In this document: positions 1-7,971 of the stretch, one piece after another
How the letters are laid out: every line of letters starts with the position of its first letter
Numbering within the stretch: position 1 is the stretch's first letter
Assembly (NCBI GenBank): GCA_947177175.1
Contig: CAMWTK010000013.1
Span: 1 to 45,513, forward strand
Length of the DNA stretch: 45,513 bases
Direction of reading: 5' to 3'
Origin: an uncultured Treponema sp.
GTDB lineage: Bacteria; Spirochaetota; Spirochaetia; Treponematales; Treponemataceae
Made by a program: the position numbers and the translations under genes
Notes under the pieces: model-generated
Seen by the model: only the letters and a program-made list of their open reading frames with translations
Told to the model about the DNA's origin: nothing
The model's database searches: none

Positions 1-443
1 AAAAAGTTGACCGCCGCGTATATCACATGGCACGCCGTAAAGCCCAAAATCGGGATGAGCGCGATGCCGTTTTTTCGGTCGAGGGCAAAGAAGAGAAATG
101 CCATGCAGGGCGGAACGCTCAATCCTACGATGACCGCCGCGTTCGCCGCGCCGCAGTAATATGCCGCCCAGCTCGCGCCGTAGAGCAGACAGCAAAGCAC
201 CGCGCCTGCGACAAGCGGCGTTGCACGGAATGGGGTGCGCTCTTTGTTCTTCACGAGGCAGATGGCGGCAATCATCAGCACCTGAAAGACCGAGCCGATT
301 GCGTCGATGCGCGGCGTGAGCGACGAAGCCCGGAGCACGTCGTTCGGCGCGGGAACGGCAGACCATATCACGGTCGGAATCATAATCAGCAGGAACAGCG
401 CAAGTCCCCACGGCTCAAAGCCGAATGTGTATTTTTTCAGCAT
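1..443 (-). CDS. integral membrane protein, 3' end cut by the window edge
   Basis: Reading leftward from an ATG at 443 gives 147 codons without a stop. The product is strongly hydrophobic and starts MLKKYTFGFEPWGLALFLLI. Four stretches look like transmembrane helices, near residues 14-30, 52-66, 78-100 and 105-120, separated by short charged loops. A ribosome binding site (AAGGAAG) lies 8 bases before the ATG. The rightward reading of the same bases is rich in Arg and Cys and is a shadow. I recognise a conserved small-membrane-protein look but no function. It lies about 50 bp downstream of the DJ-1/PfpI gene on the same strand and may be co-transcribed with it. Confidence 0.75.
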   Translation of the reverse strand, partial: MLKKYTFGFEPWGLALFLLIMIPTVIWSAVPAPNDVLRASSLTPRIDAIGSVFQVLMIAAICLVKNKERTPFRATPLVAGAVLCCLLYGASWAAYYCGAANAAVIVGLSVPPCMAFLFFALDRKNGIALIPILGFTACHVIYAAVNF

Positions 444-493
444 GAATGCACTTCCTTGCAAATAGCATGGCAATTTATCGGCATCGGCAGATT

Positions 494-1135
494 TCACATG
501 TTGCCCTGCGCGCCCGGCAATGTCTGCATGAGTGTGAAAAAGTGCCGCGCGTCGCCCGTAGAAAAATACGCATGCCATGCTTCCAGCGTGTCGGGGCGGA
601 ACACGCCGAGATGGGCAATAATCTGCCGCGCCCACGCCAACGCACCGGCCGCGCCCGCCGTAATCAGGTTGCCGTCCGCGACGGAAGGCTCGTCCGCATA
701 ACAGTCATTCCCTTTGTAGCCGGGGCAGACCATTTCAAGAAAGCCCGCTCCGTTGCTCGTGTGCCGACGATGCTCGAACAGCCCGGCTCGCGCAAGGGCG
801 ACCGTCGCTCCGCAGATTGCGCACACCGTGCCGCCAGCGGCAAGCTGTTCCGCCGCCTTTTTGACCGCCGCGCCATGCTTCGGGTCGTCCCAAGTGTTCG
901 CCCCAGGCAAAAGCAAGACGCTCGATGTGTCCGCCACGATGTCACCCACGGTGCAGTCGGGAACGACCGTCAGCCCGCCCATCGTCCGAACCGGCTCTTT
1001 CGAAACGCCCGCCGTCCTCACCGTTACTTCCGGCGCGTCCGCCCTAAAAAAACGCCGCGAATGCAGTTCCGCCGTAACATACCCGATTTCCCAGTCCGCC
1101 ATCGTGTCAAGCACATACACATAGATTGAAATCAT
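494..1135 (-). CDS. DJ-1/PfpI family protein (glutamine amidotransferase-like fold)
   Basis: 213 residues from the ATG at 1135, chosen because a strong ribosome binding site (GGAGGA) precedes it by five bases. The protein opens with a beta strand (MISIYVYVLDTMADWEIGY) and carries VLLLPGANTW followed by the nucleophile-elbow region VCAICGATVALARAGL. The Cys in AICGAT is the expected reactive cysteine, and a His-containing loop (FEHRRHTSNG) follows. This layout fits the YdeA-like branch of DJ-1/PfpI, whose members are often annotated as intracellular proteases or amidases; the real substrate is unknown. The gene is GC-rich, unlike the sequence just upstream. The upstream reading frame runs into this gene with no stop, so a longer fusion is possible, but the internal ribosome binding site supports separate translation. 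Confidence 0.8.
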   Translation of the reverse strand: MISIYVYVLDTMADWEIGYVTAELHSRRFFRADAPEVTVRTAGVSKEPVRTMGGLTVVPDCTVGDIVADTSSVLLLPGANTWDDPKHGAAVKKAAEQLAAGGTVCAICGATVALARAGLFEHRRHTSNGAGFLEMVCPGYKGNDCYADEPSVADGNLITAGAAGALAWARQIIAHLGVFRPDTLEAWHAYFSTGDARHFFTLMQTLPGAQGNM

Positions 1136-2128
1136 TTTTGTCCTCCGCATTCGCATGATTGGCGGACAAGCAGGCTTATTTCCGTCTGGAGACACAAAAA
1201 GATTTTGAAATTCATTTACGAAACGACCTGTTTCTTCGTATCCAAGATATGAAATTTCTGATTTTCGCAAAAGATATTCAGTTAGAAGCCTTTCAACAGT
1301 TTTATTATCGTTGCAATATAAACAAAGGTTTTCTAAAACAACATCATTTGCATCCGATAATTCTTCACTCGTTACTGGCAAAGAAAAAATTCCGTTTTCA
1401 AAGAAATCTTGAAGCCATGACTTCCGCTCAATATCTTTTACTTCGGAAACATAAATCCGCACAGCGGTCGTGTCTTGAGCATCAAACTCAAATACGGTTT
1501 CTTCTTTTTCCCGTTCTTCAAGCAGTGTCATTGCGTTGTCGCGATTTATTATAAAGAAATCATTCGTTTCTGTTGTTGTAAAAACAAGATGTTTATCGTT
1601 AAACTGCACTGTAACAGTACATTCTGCTTTTGCATAATCAAACTGAAACGCTACCGATTTGTTTTTCGGCTGTTCTTTCCAATCTGCCCATCTTTCGTCC
1701 GTTTTTATCTTTCTAAATGTGCCTGCATATTCATCATCGTTGAATTCCTTTTTATCAAAGGGGTTTCCTATAAAACTATCAGAAGCCTTTACTGGCTCGG
1801 CATCAAGCAAATACATTTTTCCGTGATAGTCCAGAATCGTAAGCAAAAATGCTCCTTGTAGGCTGTGCCATGATTTTCCAGTTTTGACAATATCCTCACC
1901 GCTTGGTGTTAATGAATTATCTTTATTGATATAGCCGTCTTGTTCAAAACTGGATCTTAGTCCCTGCGCAAATTTTTTCAATTTTGAATTAAGGAAAACA
2001 TTCATACCACCGTTTTTGATTTTTTCGAGCATTTTTTGCAACGGCTGATTGTCACCTTTTTGTTCAAGACTGCCAGTTACATAATATGTATGAATATCTG
2101 GATTTTTAAGCTGTCCTTTCAACTCCAT
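494..2128 (-). CDS. unknown protein, last gene of the CARF/helicase operon, 3' end lost and open into the DJ-1 gene
   Basis: The frame opens at 2128, 17 bp after the helicase stop, and runs without a stop to 494. About 320 residues (2128 to about 1165) are AT-rich, charged and unlike anything I recognise; the last 213 residues are the DJ-1 protein. The unique part starts MELKGQLKNPDIHTYYVTGS and has a possible winged-helix stretch near residues 45-80 (FAQGLRSSFEQDGYINKDNS). A short GC-rich linker (GNKPACPPIMRMRRTK) joins the two parts, and base composition changes sharply there. The simplest reading is that the original gene continued further and lost its 3' end when its segment joined the DJ-1 locus. 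Whether the chimaera is made as one 544-residue protein cannot be told from sequence. Confidence 0.6.
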   Translation of the reverse strand: MELKGQLKNPDIHTYYVTGSLEQKGDNQPLQKMLEKIKNGGMNVFLNSKLKKFAQGLRSSFEQDGYINKDNSLTPSGEDIVKTGKSWHSLQGAFLLTILDYHGKMYLLDAEPVKASDSFIGNPFDKKEFNDDEYAGTFRKIKTDERWADWKEQPKNKSVAFQFDYAKAECTVTVQFNDKHLVFTTTETNDFFIINRDNAMTLLEEREKEETVFEFDAQDTTAVRIYVSEVKDIERKSWLQDFFENGIFSLPVTSEELSDANDVVLENLCLYCNDNKTVERLLTEYLLRKSEISYLGYEETGRFVNEFQNLFVSPDGNKPACPPIMRMRRTKMISIYVYVLDTMADWEIGYVTAELHSRRFFRADAPEVTVRTAGVSKEPVRTMGGLTVVPDCTVGDIVADTSSVLLLPGANTWDDPKHGAAVKKAAEQLAAGGTVCAICGATVALARAGLFEHRRHTSNGAGFLEMVCPGYKGNDCYADEPSVADGNLITAGAAGALAWARQIIAHLGVFRPDTLEAWHAYFSTGDARHFFTLMQTLPGAQGNM

Positions 2129-2145
2129 TTTTTACCACCTTGCCT

Positions 2146-5100
2146 TTATATAGATTCATTTTCTGCCAAACTGTTCAACAGTTTAGATTTGTTTGTACCC
2201 TTAAAATATTTTCTGTTTCCAACGATAATTCGTTGATAGCGCGCACGTGTAAGCGCAACATTCAGACGGTTTGGACTATCCATAAATCCTAAACTAACCT
2301 TTCCAGATTTTACGAGCGACAGGAATACAACATCAGCTTCCCTTCCCTGAAACTTATCAACTGTGTAAATAAATACCTCAATATGTTTTTCATCACTTTT
2401 ATACCAGCTTTTTTCTTTTTGCTCTCCGAACAATTGTTTTATTGCTTCCTTAAGACGACGTTCTTGTTTTTTATAGTATGTAAGACAGGCAACTGTCCAA
2501 TTTTTCTCTGTTCCAGTTTCTTGATTTGGAGGATTGTCTTTCGCCCAGTCCATAAATTTTCTCAACTGCTCCTTTATTATCTTGATTTCTTCAGGATTTT
2601 CATTACTCCGCGAATCACTACTTTCCGTATCAAGCCACACACTATGCTTTTTGCCGAACGTCGGACAGTCCCAACTTCGATTTTCATCAAGTTCAGAACC
2701 GTCTTTTAAAGCCTTCCCATTATATATATGCTCAGCCGAAAATGCTGAAATCGACGGGTGCATACGATGCTGATAGGTCAACATTGTATGTCTCATATTA
2801 AAATCTTCGGACTCAAACCCATTGTTGAGCGTAGTCGGTTTGAAATTTGTGCGGACATCCTCATTCAATCCGTTTTGAAGCAACTGAAGGATGGACGGCA
2901 AGGCAATTCCTGCAATGGCATTGCAATATGTTTTTATTATTTCTTTGCCGTCTATTGTTTTAAATGACGGTATCCGTTGCTCTATTTGCTCCTTGTATTT
3001 TTTTACCGTTGCTCCATCCTTTGCATCAAGGAATAATTCTTGAATTCTGCATAACCGCCACGTGATTTCCTTTGCCCAGCTATGCTCTTTTAGTGCGTTT
3101 TTCCAATAAGCAGCAATTTCTTTTAGGTTATTCCGATTTCCTTTATCTCCTCTTGTTCCAAGTTCAATAGACTTTACTTTTGCAAAAGACGCTTGCGCGG
3201 TTGCGACAAGAAACGAAGTCGAACAGTTTTTCGCACTAGATTCAATAGCATCCAACGGAATGAAACTTGCAGGCAAACAGTACTGTATCTCTTTCAGTAT
3301 ACTGTCCTCAACAAGAAGAAACCGTGCGCCCCATAAAATGACAGCCTTTGGTGAAGCCTCATTTATTTCCTGCATAGACACAATATAAGGATTTGTGCTT
3401 TTCTGTTTAGTAATAACACCGCATATACCATCTTTTGTAATAAGTTGTTCCGCAGCGTTTATTTGATTTGCCGTAATAACAGTATAAAATTTTGCATTCT
3501 TTTTGTCAAAACCATTCTCTTTTGCAAGCTGTAAGATTGTCTGTATGTGTTGAAAATTCCTATCAAATTCAGGAATCTCTTCTAACGATGACTGGATTGT
3601 TCCCTGTTCTACATACGGAGTCAATTGCTTCAAATCGCCGGACAATATCCAATGACGAGAATAAAGAGCCGGAACTAAAAAATCTTGAAAAGTCGTTTTA
3701 CTTGCCTCGTCAATGATAAGATAATCATACAAAGGTCGCACGGGCTGATTTCTATCTTTTAATTTGAACGCAGGATGTTTTAACACGCCAAAAATTGTCG
3801 CGCATACTACATTTGCGCGCATGCTGATTTCTTCATGATAATTTTGTGGGACATCGGAAAGTGTATATTCCTGTACTGTATCTGAAATAGAACTTTCGTT
3901 CCCAATACGCACGGCAAGAATTTTGGCACGGACTTCCTCTGGCAATTTTTCAAGCCGTTCTAGAATATTATCGACAGCGGCATTCGTTGATGCGGTCAGC
4001 AGAATTTTCTTCCCTTGCATAACGAGCTGCGCTATCAGTTCCAAGATGCTCGTTGTTTTTCCGCTACCTGGCGGACCGTCAAGAAAAGCAAAATCGGGTG
4101 TTGCCAATGCCCGTTGTACAAACTCACGCTGTTCAGAACAACCTTCATACTCATCTTTTGTGAGCAAAAACCATTCCGATACTTCATGTTTCTGAAACCA
4201 TTCCCACGTTGCTCCAGATTTTCCATTTTCCGATTTACGTTCAAACAATTCTAGAAGTTTTTCTTGTTCACGGCAGGGCATTTTCTGCAATTTTCCAAGA
4301 GCCGATTGTTGTTGTGTTAATTGCCACGTATTTGGAACTGCAAATAAATGCTTTGGCAATGATCGCTCCGTTACTTTTTGAAGCTGACCGTTTTTTTTCT
4401 CTGCAATTTCCATGAGGCTTTGATTCTCATCGATTCGTCCGATTTCGAATGTGCGGCATTCGTTCGGTCTATACGGCAGCCTGTCCGTTAGTTTTTCTGT
4501 TGTCTCTTTAAAGAATATGTCGGTATTTGATTCCAAATCCCGCGTGGTTTTATCATTTGCAAGTATTTCTATAACAGTTCCGACAAACTTTCCCGCTTTA
4601 TCTTTGAATCGTCGTTTTAACGATGATTTTTCGCTCTTAATGCGAAACTTCAAGTCTCCGAAAGAAACGGAATCTTTTTCATTGCCCCGGTATATCAGTC
4701 TTCCATTTTGAACGAAAACATCGTTTGAATGCAAAAGTTCTTGCAATTCACGTTCAGGCAGTTCTTCTAATTTTACAACATTGTGTTTTATAGGAGCATT
4801 GTTTACAAAAATATGAATATCATCCTGCTTTGAATCTAGTGCATAATATGCAGAATTAGGAATTTGTTTTATAGGCACATTATTTTTTGCAGTTATAATT
4901 GTTTTTTCATGCGATGGCTTTCTTATGATTGGCAACGTGTCGTTATTAAACAGCGTAATCTCTTTGAGCGACGTAACATCTTTTTCCGTTGAAAAAATAA
5001 GTTTATCACCCAATTCCTCAACGGATAGTATCGCAATACCTTCAATACGGTAAGTAGCAGGATCATTATACGAAACAGGCTCAATCGTGCATTTTATGGA

Positions 5101-5634
5101 CTCGTCTTTGTCCTTGTCATACAAATCAAATTTTTTATTGCTTTTGACTTGCTCATTGTCTTTAGAAATCCTAACAAAGACCTTGCCACCATAACTGTCA
5201 AGCATATTCTTAAAAGTACAAATTTCATCCCTTCGGTGGATTACTTCAAAACTTTCCGTATCGAAATCTTCTTCAGCTGATAGAACATAGACGTTGCAAG
5301 GTTTTTCCACTTCAAATTGATTTTTTGGAAGGATAGGCTTTATCATGGTAAACTGCGGCACAAGATATGCTTCTTCTGTTTTTGCAATAACAACGTCCGC
5401 ACCTTCTGTTGCACTCTTTTGCAAATAGTCTATGCTTGTCCGTATATAATCCGAAAATGGTTTTAGGTCGCTACGAACATTGTTCAGCATCTTGTCTGCT
5501 TTTATGCCATCTTTGGGATACGTGTTATGAAAGTAAAAATCTTTTAGCGGGTCGGGGTTGGCTTTGTTCTTCCCTTGAATGTCTTGAGGATAATTGTATT
5601 TCTGGTTGCTTTTAACAAGCGAAGACATATACAT
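2146..5634 (-). CDS. large UPF1-like superfamily 1 helicase (AAA_11/AAA_12 type)
   Basis: 1162 residues. The first roughly 500 match no domain I know. A helicase core follows: Walker A GPPGSGKT at residues 520-527, motif Ia (LLTASTNAAVDNIL), motif II (YLIIDEAS, about 638-645), motif III (WILSGDLKQLTPYV), then a long insertion before motif IV-VI features (TYQHRMHPSISAF, VDKFQGREADVVFLSLVKSG, NRLNVALTRARYQRIIVGN). These are the hallmarks of UPF1/Dna2-like SF1 enzymes, which act on RNA or DNA. The start is supported by AAGGAG 12 bases upstream. It lies 19 bp after the sigma-like gene and 17 bp before the next gene, so it belongs to one operon. Helicases of this class occur in several anti-phage systems (Mokosh, for example), but the partners here differ. 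Confidence 0.88.
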   Translation of the reverse strand: MYMSSLVKSNQKYNYPQDIQGKNKANPDPLKDFYFHNTYPKDGIKADKMLNNVRSDLKPFSDYIRTSIDYLQKSATEGADVVIAKTEEAYLVPQFTMIKPILPKNQFEVEKPCNVYVLSAEEDFDTESFEVIHRRDEICTFKNMLDSYGGKVFVRISKDNEQVKSNKKFDLYDKDKDESIKCTIEPVSYNDPATYRIEGIAILSVEELGDKLIFSTEKDVTSLKEITLFNNDTLPIIRKPSHEKTIITAKNNVPIKQIPNSAYYALDSKQDDIHIFVNNAPIKHNVVKLEELPERELQELLHSNDVFVQNGRLIYRGNEKDSVSFGDLKFRIKSEKSSLKRRFKDKAGKFVGTVIEILANDKTTRDLESNTDIFFKETTEKLTDRLPYRPNECRTFEIGRIDENQSLMEIAEKKNGQLQKVTERSLPKHLFAVPNTWQLTQQQSALGKLQKMPCREQEKLLELFERKSENGKSGATWEWFQKHEVSEWFLLTKDEYEGCSEQREFVQRALATPDFAFLDGPPGSGKTTSILELIAQLVMQGKKILLTASTNAAVDNILERLEKLPEEVRAKILAVRIGNESSISDTVQEYTLSDVPQNYHEEISMRANVVCATIFGVLKHPAFKLKDRNQPVRPLYDYLIIDEASKTTFQDFLVPALYSRHWILSGDLKQLTPYVEQGTIQSSLEEIPEFDRNFQHIQTILQLAKENGFDKKNAKFYTVITANQINAAEQLITKDGICGVITKQKSTNPYIVSMQEINEASPKAVILWGARFLLVEDSILKEIQYCLPASFIPLDAIESSAKNCSTSFLVATAQASFAKVKSIELGTRGDKGNRNNLKEIAAYWKNALKEHSWAKEITWRLCRIQELFLDAKDGATVKKYKEQIEQRIPSFKTIDGKEIIKTYCNAIAGIALPSILQLLQNGLNEDVRTNFKPTTLNNGFESEDFNMRHTMLTYQHRMHPSISAFSAEHIYNGKALKDGSELDENRSWDCPTFGKKHSVWLDTESSDSRSNENPEEIKIIKEQLRKFMDWAKDNPPNQETGTEKNWTVACLTYYKKQERRLKEAIKQLFGEQKEKSWYKSDEKHIEVFIYTVDKFQGREADVVFLSLVKSGKVSLGFMDSPNRLNVALTRARYQRIIVGNRKYFKGTNKSKLLNSLAENESI

Positions 5635-5653
5635 ATTTCGTTTTTCTCCTTAC

Positions 5654-6586
5654 TTAATTATTATAGTCGCTTTTTATGCAAGTTGACACTTTTTCCAAAA
5701 ATTTTTTCAGAGTTCGGCTTGCATCTGTCTTATCACGGCCAAAGCATTTTGCAATGTCCTCTTGTGTACAAAACGCGCCGCCTTTTTGATACGCCGCAAT
5801 GATTTTCTGCGCTTCTTTCGTTTTTGCAAATGTTGCCGCCCGCAATAATGCCATTGCATTGTCCATATCTGCCGGTGCCGACTCCAGATTAACAAGCAGG
5901 CGGTGCGTTATCAGCGCGGAAAGATACGGCTTTGTCCGTTCTTGTGCCGTTGCAAACGCTTTGTCAATTTCAGTCAGGCAACATTCCAATTCTGTTTTCA
6001 GCATGACCGTTTCTTCTAGCGTAGCGTCTTTGGCGGGCACGACATCCCAAATCAATCGCTCCTCGCCGTTGTCTGAGACAATCGTATCGCCCCGCACAAA
6101 CGAGCGGGCATAATACTGCGCCAACGCCGCGATTTCTTCGACGGGACATGCGCAATTTTCGGCAAATAATTTCTGCACGTCTGCATTTGTGATGTCTTTT
6201 CCATAATAATCCGCAAAACGCAGGAATTGTTTTATCTGCCGCTGTTTTTTGTCAGGCAGACTGATGGAGCATCGCTCTTCGACAGCCGATTTTCCTTCCG
6301 TCCGCCGTATCTCTTTTTTCAGCGCGGCGGCGATGTAGTTCATATATCCTGCCGCTTCGCCTTTGAAAGACGAAAGGCTGCGGTTGATGCACTCCATGAT
6401 TTCCACGCCGACATTTCCCGTTCTCTTGCTTCCAAATACTGCGGCGCACCATTGCCAAATATCCGCCGCGAGTTTTGTTTTCAGGGATTTGAAATCATCG
6501 CTCCCGTCAAGCCGGGCACTTTCCGCAAGCGAGAAAATTTCACTTGCCGTCGCCTGTATGCGTTCTTCAAGTCGCTGTTTGTCCAT
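5654..6586 (-). CDS. sigma-70-like / helix-turn-helix protein
   Basis: 310 residues. I place the start at the ATG at 6586, with AAGG six bases before it; an upstream GTG at 6610 is possible but has no binding site. The middle (VGVEIMECINRSLSSF, then GYMNYIAAALKKEIRR) resembles sigma region 2. The C-terminus (FCTQEDIAKCFGRDKTDASR) reads as a helix-turn-helix like region 4. The match is weak, and a DNA-binding regulator of another family remains possible. It sits between a CARF-like gene (23 bp upstream) and the helicase (19 bp downstream) in the same direction. Pairing of a cyclic-nucleotide sensor with a sigma-like factor recalls the CalpL/CalpT/CalpS logic, though the sensor here would be CARF rather than SAVED. 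Confidence 0.55.
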   Translation of the reverse strand: MDKQRLEERIQATASEIFSLAESARLDGSDDFKSLKTKLAADIWQWCAAVFGSKRTGNVGVEIMECINRSLSSFKGEAAGYMNYIAAALKKEIRRTEGKSAVEERCSISLPDKKQRQIKQFLRFADYYGKDITNADVQKLFAENCACPVEEIAALAQYYARSFVRGDTIVSDNGEERLIWDVVPAKDATLEETVMLKTELECCLTEIDKAFATAQERTKPYLSALITHRLLVNLESAPADMDNAMALLRAATFAKTKEAQKIIAAYQKGGAFCTQEDIAKCFGRDKTDASRTLKKFLEKVSTCIKSDYNN

Positions 6587-6609
6587 ACCAAAACCTTGTG
6601 AACACGCCA

Positions 6610-7251
6610 CTACAGCGCGAAAAATGCGTCCAAGGCTTTCAATGCCGCCTCACCCGACGGTGCTTCCATTGCCCCCACAAGTCCGTTCAGATAATAGAGC
6701 GATGTCACGTCATAAAGTTCCGGGTTTTCAGGATATGATTTTCCGTCGTCATGCCGCACAAAATCAACTTTGCCGTACACGATTTTTTTTATGTCAGCGT
6801 CGAAAAATTTTTCTGCAAAATGCAGCACGCACATCAAGACCATGGGAAGCGGCTTCTGCCCGAACGTGATGTCGGCATACAACTGCGCGCCGTCCTCAAT
6901 TTTGGCAAGCATGGCCCGCAGGCGTTTTTCGTGGTTTTCCTTTGTTTCGACAAAATCAGTGTCAATCATTTCATACGCGATGCGCGCCCCGATGCCCGCG
7001 TTGATTGCGTCAAGTTCCTGCCGAAACAACTCCGCATTTTTTTCGGCGTTTCCGTCCTGCGTCATCGTTTTCAAAAGTACGACTTTCATGTCGTCACCCG
7101 CCTTCATTTTTTCCGCAAGCACCGCATTTATCGGATAGACGACCGTTCCTTTGTACGTGCAGCCGGCGTTCCCCGTGCGGGCATAGCACTGCCCGTCACG
7201 ACCTGCGATCATCTCTTTCATCGGAATATCGGCGAATACAATTTTTTTCAT
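6610..7251 (-). CDS. CARF-like protein of the TM1812/Csx1 type, no effector domain seen
   Basis: 213 residues from the ATG at 7251, preceded by AGAGG at normal spacing. Upstream in-frame codons to 7380 overlap the HxlR gene and look non-coding. The N-terminal half has an alternating strand/helix pattern (VVLLKTMTQDGNAEKNAELF). The diagnostic segment is ADITFGQKPLPMVLMCVLHF followed by IKKIVYGKVDF. This fits the CARF nucleotide-binding motif, in which an aspartate strand is followed by D-x-T-x-G-x-[KR] and, later, an I-x-Y-G strand. CARF domains bind cyclic oligoadenylates made by type III CRISPR complexes. Here there is no HEPN, nuclease or CRISPR array nearby, and the protein ends right after the fold. 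The assignment rests on motif pattern only. Confidence 0.6.
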   Translation of the reverse strand: MKKIVFADIPMKEMIAGRDGQCYARTGNAGCTYKGTVVYPINAVLAEKMKAGDDMKVVLLKTMTQDGNAEKNAELFRQELDAINAGIGARIAYEMIDTDFVETKENHEKRLRAMLAKIEDGAQLYADITFGQKPLPMVLMCVLHFAEKFFDADIKKIVYGKVDFVRHDDGKSYPENPELYDVTSLYYLNGLVGAMEAPSGEAALKALDAFFAL

Positions 7252-7270
7252 CGGTTTACCTCTTTGTATA

Positions 7271-7300
7271 ATTATAGGGCATGTTGTCAGGCAGTTGACA
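7271..7300 (-). promoter_or_regulatory. probable promoter/operator of the CARF operon
   Basis: On the minus strand a perfect -10 (TATAAT at 7276-7271) lies 19 bp before the CARF start. Just upstream of it is an inverted repeat TGTCA-N6-TGACA (7285-7300). No good -35 is present at 17 bp, so the inverted repeat may be an activator or repressor site. Confidence 0.45.
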
Positions 7301-7349
7301 GTTTTTGTGAAAAATATGCAAGCGAAGTGGTGTTGTTTGACGTTCCCGG

Positions 7350-7691
7350 TCACATCCGATTCTTCTCGCCCCAGGCGCACATGCCGTCGAGGATGGGCAT
7401 GAGGGACTTGCCGCGCGCGGAAAGGCTGTACTCCACTTTCGGCGGAATCTGCGGATATTCCGTGCGGATAATCAACTTGTCGGCTTCAAGTTCTTTCAGC
7501 GAAAGGCTCAGCGTCTTGAACGAGATGCCTTTGATGTACCGTTGCAGTGCGTTAAACCGCACGACTCCGAATTCCATGAGCGCGTAAAGAATGGTCATTT
7601 TGTATTTGCCGCTGATAAGTGACAGCGTGTAACTGAATCCCGTCTCGCAAAGTTTTTCGTTGCCGATGCAGCGTTCGTCTAGTCTTTCCAT
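7350..7691 (-). CDS. HxlR-family winged-helix transcriptional regulator
   Basis: 113 residues. The ATG at 7691 is favoured by AGAGG just upstream; a TTG five codons earlier is possible. The protein has the HxlR pattern: a cysteine near the N-terminus (RCIGNEKLC), a helical core with GKYKMTILYALMEFGVVRFN, the recognition helix around GISFKTLSLSLKELEADKLI, and the wing (RTEYPQIPPKVEYSLSARGK). The family usually senses redox or electrophile stress. It is divergent from a flavin-reductase gene, the classic arrangement of an HxlR regulator and its target. A perfect inverted repeat at 7719-7733 lies in its own upstream region. Confidence 0.88.
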   Translation of the reverse strand: MERLDERCIGNEKLCETGFSYTLSLISGKYKMTILYALMEFGVVRFNALQRYIKGISFKTLSLSLKELEADKLIIRTEYPQIPPKVEYSLSARGKSLMPILDGMCAWGEKNRM

Positions 7692-7718
7692 AACCTGCCT
7701 CTTCAAAAAATCATACTT

Positions 7719-7733
7719 TACTTTTTGTAAGTA
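7719..7733. promoter_or_regulatory. HxlR/YodB-type operator
   Basis: TACTTTTTGTAAGTA is a perfect TACTT-N5-AAGTA inverted repeat. It closely resembles the TACT-N7-AGTA operators known for YodB-type HxlR regulators. It is 28 bp upstream of the regulator start and 21 bp from the -35 of the divergent flavin-reductase promoter, so it could control either. Confidence 0.6.
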
Positions 7734-7753
7734 TATAACAAAAATGTGCGTAC

Positions 7754-7782
7754 TTGACGGCGATTATATACCGTCATATAAT
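7754..7782 (+). promoter_or_regulatory. promoter of the flavin-reductase transcript, with an overlapping operator
   Basis: TTGACG (7754-7759), 17 bp, TATAAT (7777-7782). A second inverted repeat, TGACGG-N10-CCGTCA (7755-7776), fills the spacer exactly, where a bound repressor would block RNA polymerase. Transcription would start near 7789, about 16 bases before the structured leader. Confidence 0.7.
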
Positions 7783-7804
7783 TATTGTCAACAACGAAAT
7801 ACAA

Positions 7805-7966
7805 AGGAGATATGAAAAAAAGTTGCCTGAAATAGCGTCAACTTTTTTTCATGTCAAGTTTCCGTTGGAAACTTGCATATTTAATGCACATTCACACTGC
7901 GTTGCGAATGTGCGTAAAAAAGTCAATTATAATTTTTCAAAATTGTAATTGACTTTTTATAGGAGA
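7805..7966 (+). ncRNA. structured 5' leader (copy A of a repeated attenuator-like element)
   Basis: Starts AGGAGATATGA. Hairpin I has a perfect 13-bp stem (7813-7825 with 7839-7851). Next is a conserved 27-base block (7854-7880) holding the hairpin AAGTTTCCGTTGGAAACTT. Hairpin II is 8 bp (7886-7893 with 7906-7913). Hairpin III (around 7921-7929 with 7946-7953) is AT-rich and followed by TTTTT, so it is terminator-like, and it ends only a few bases before the ribosome binding site AGGAGA and the ATG at 7972. The same order occurs on the other strand before the alcohol dehydrogenase (24133-24297), with different stem sequences but the same pairing. This suggests a transcription attenuator or riboswitch. 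Confidence 0.6.
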
Positions 7967-7971
7967 ATTCC

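Noticed and set aside
27..1129. Two plus-strand frames at the window start
   Set aside because: The minus strand encodes a membrane protein and a DJ-1 protein with good starts; the plus frames are Arg/Cys-rich shadows.
6587..6610. GTG start for the sigma-like gene
   Set aside because: The ATG at 6586 has AAGG at normal spacing; the GTG has none.
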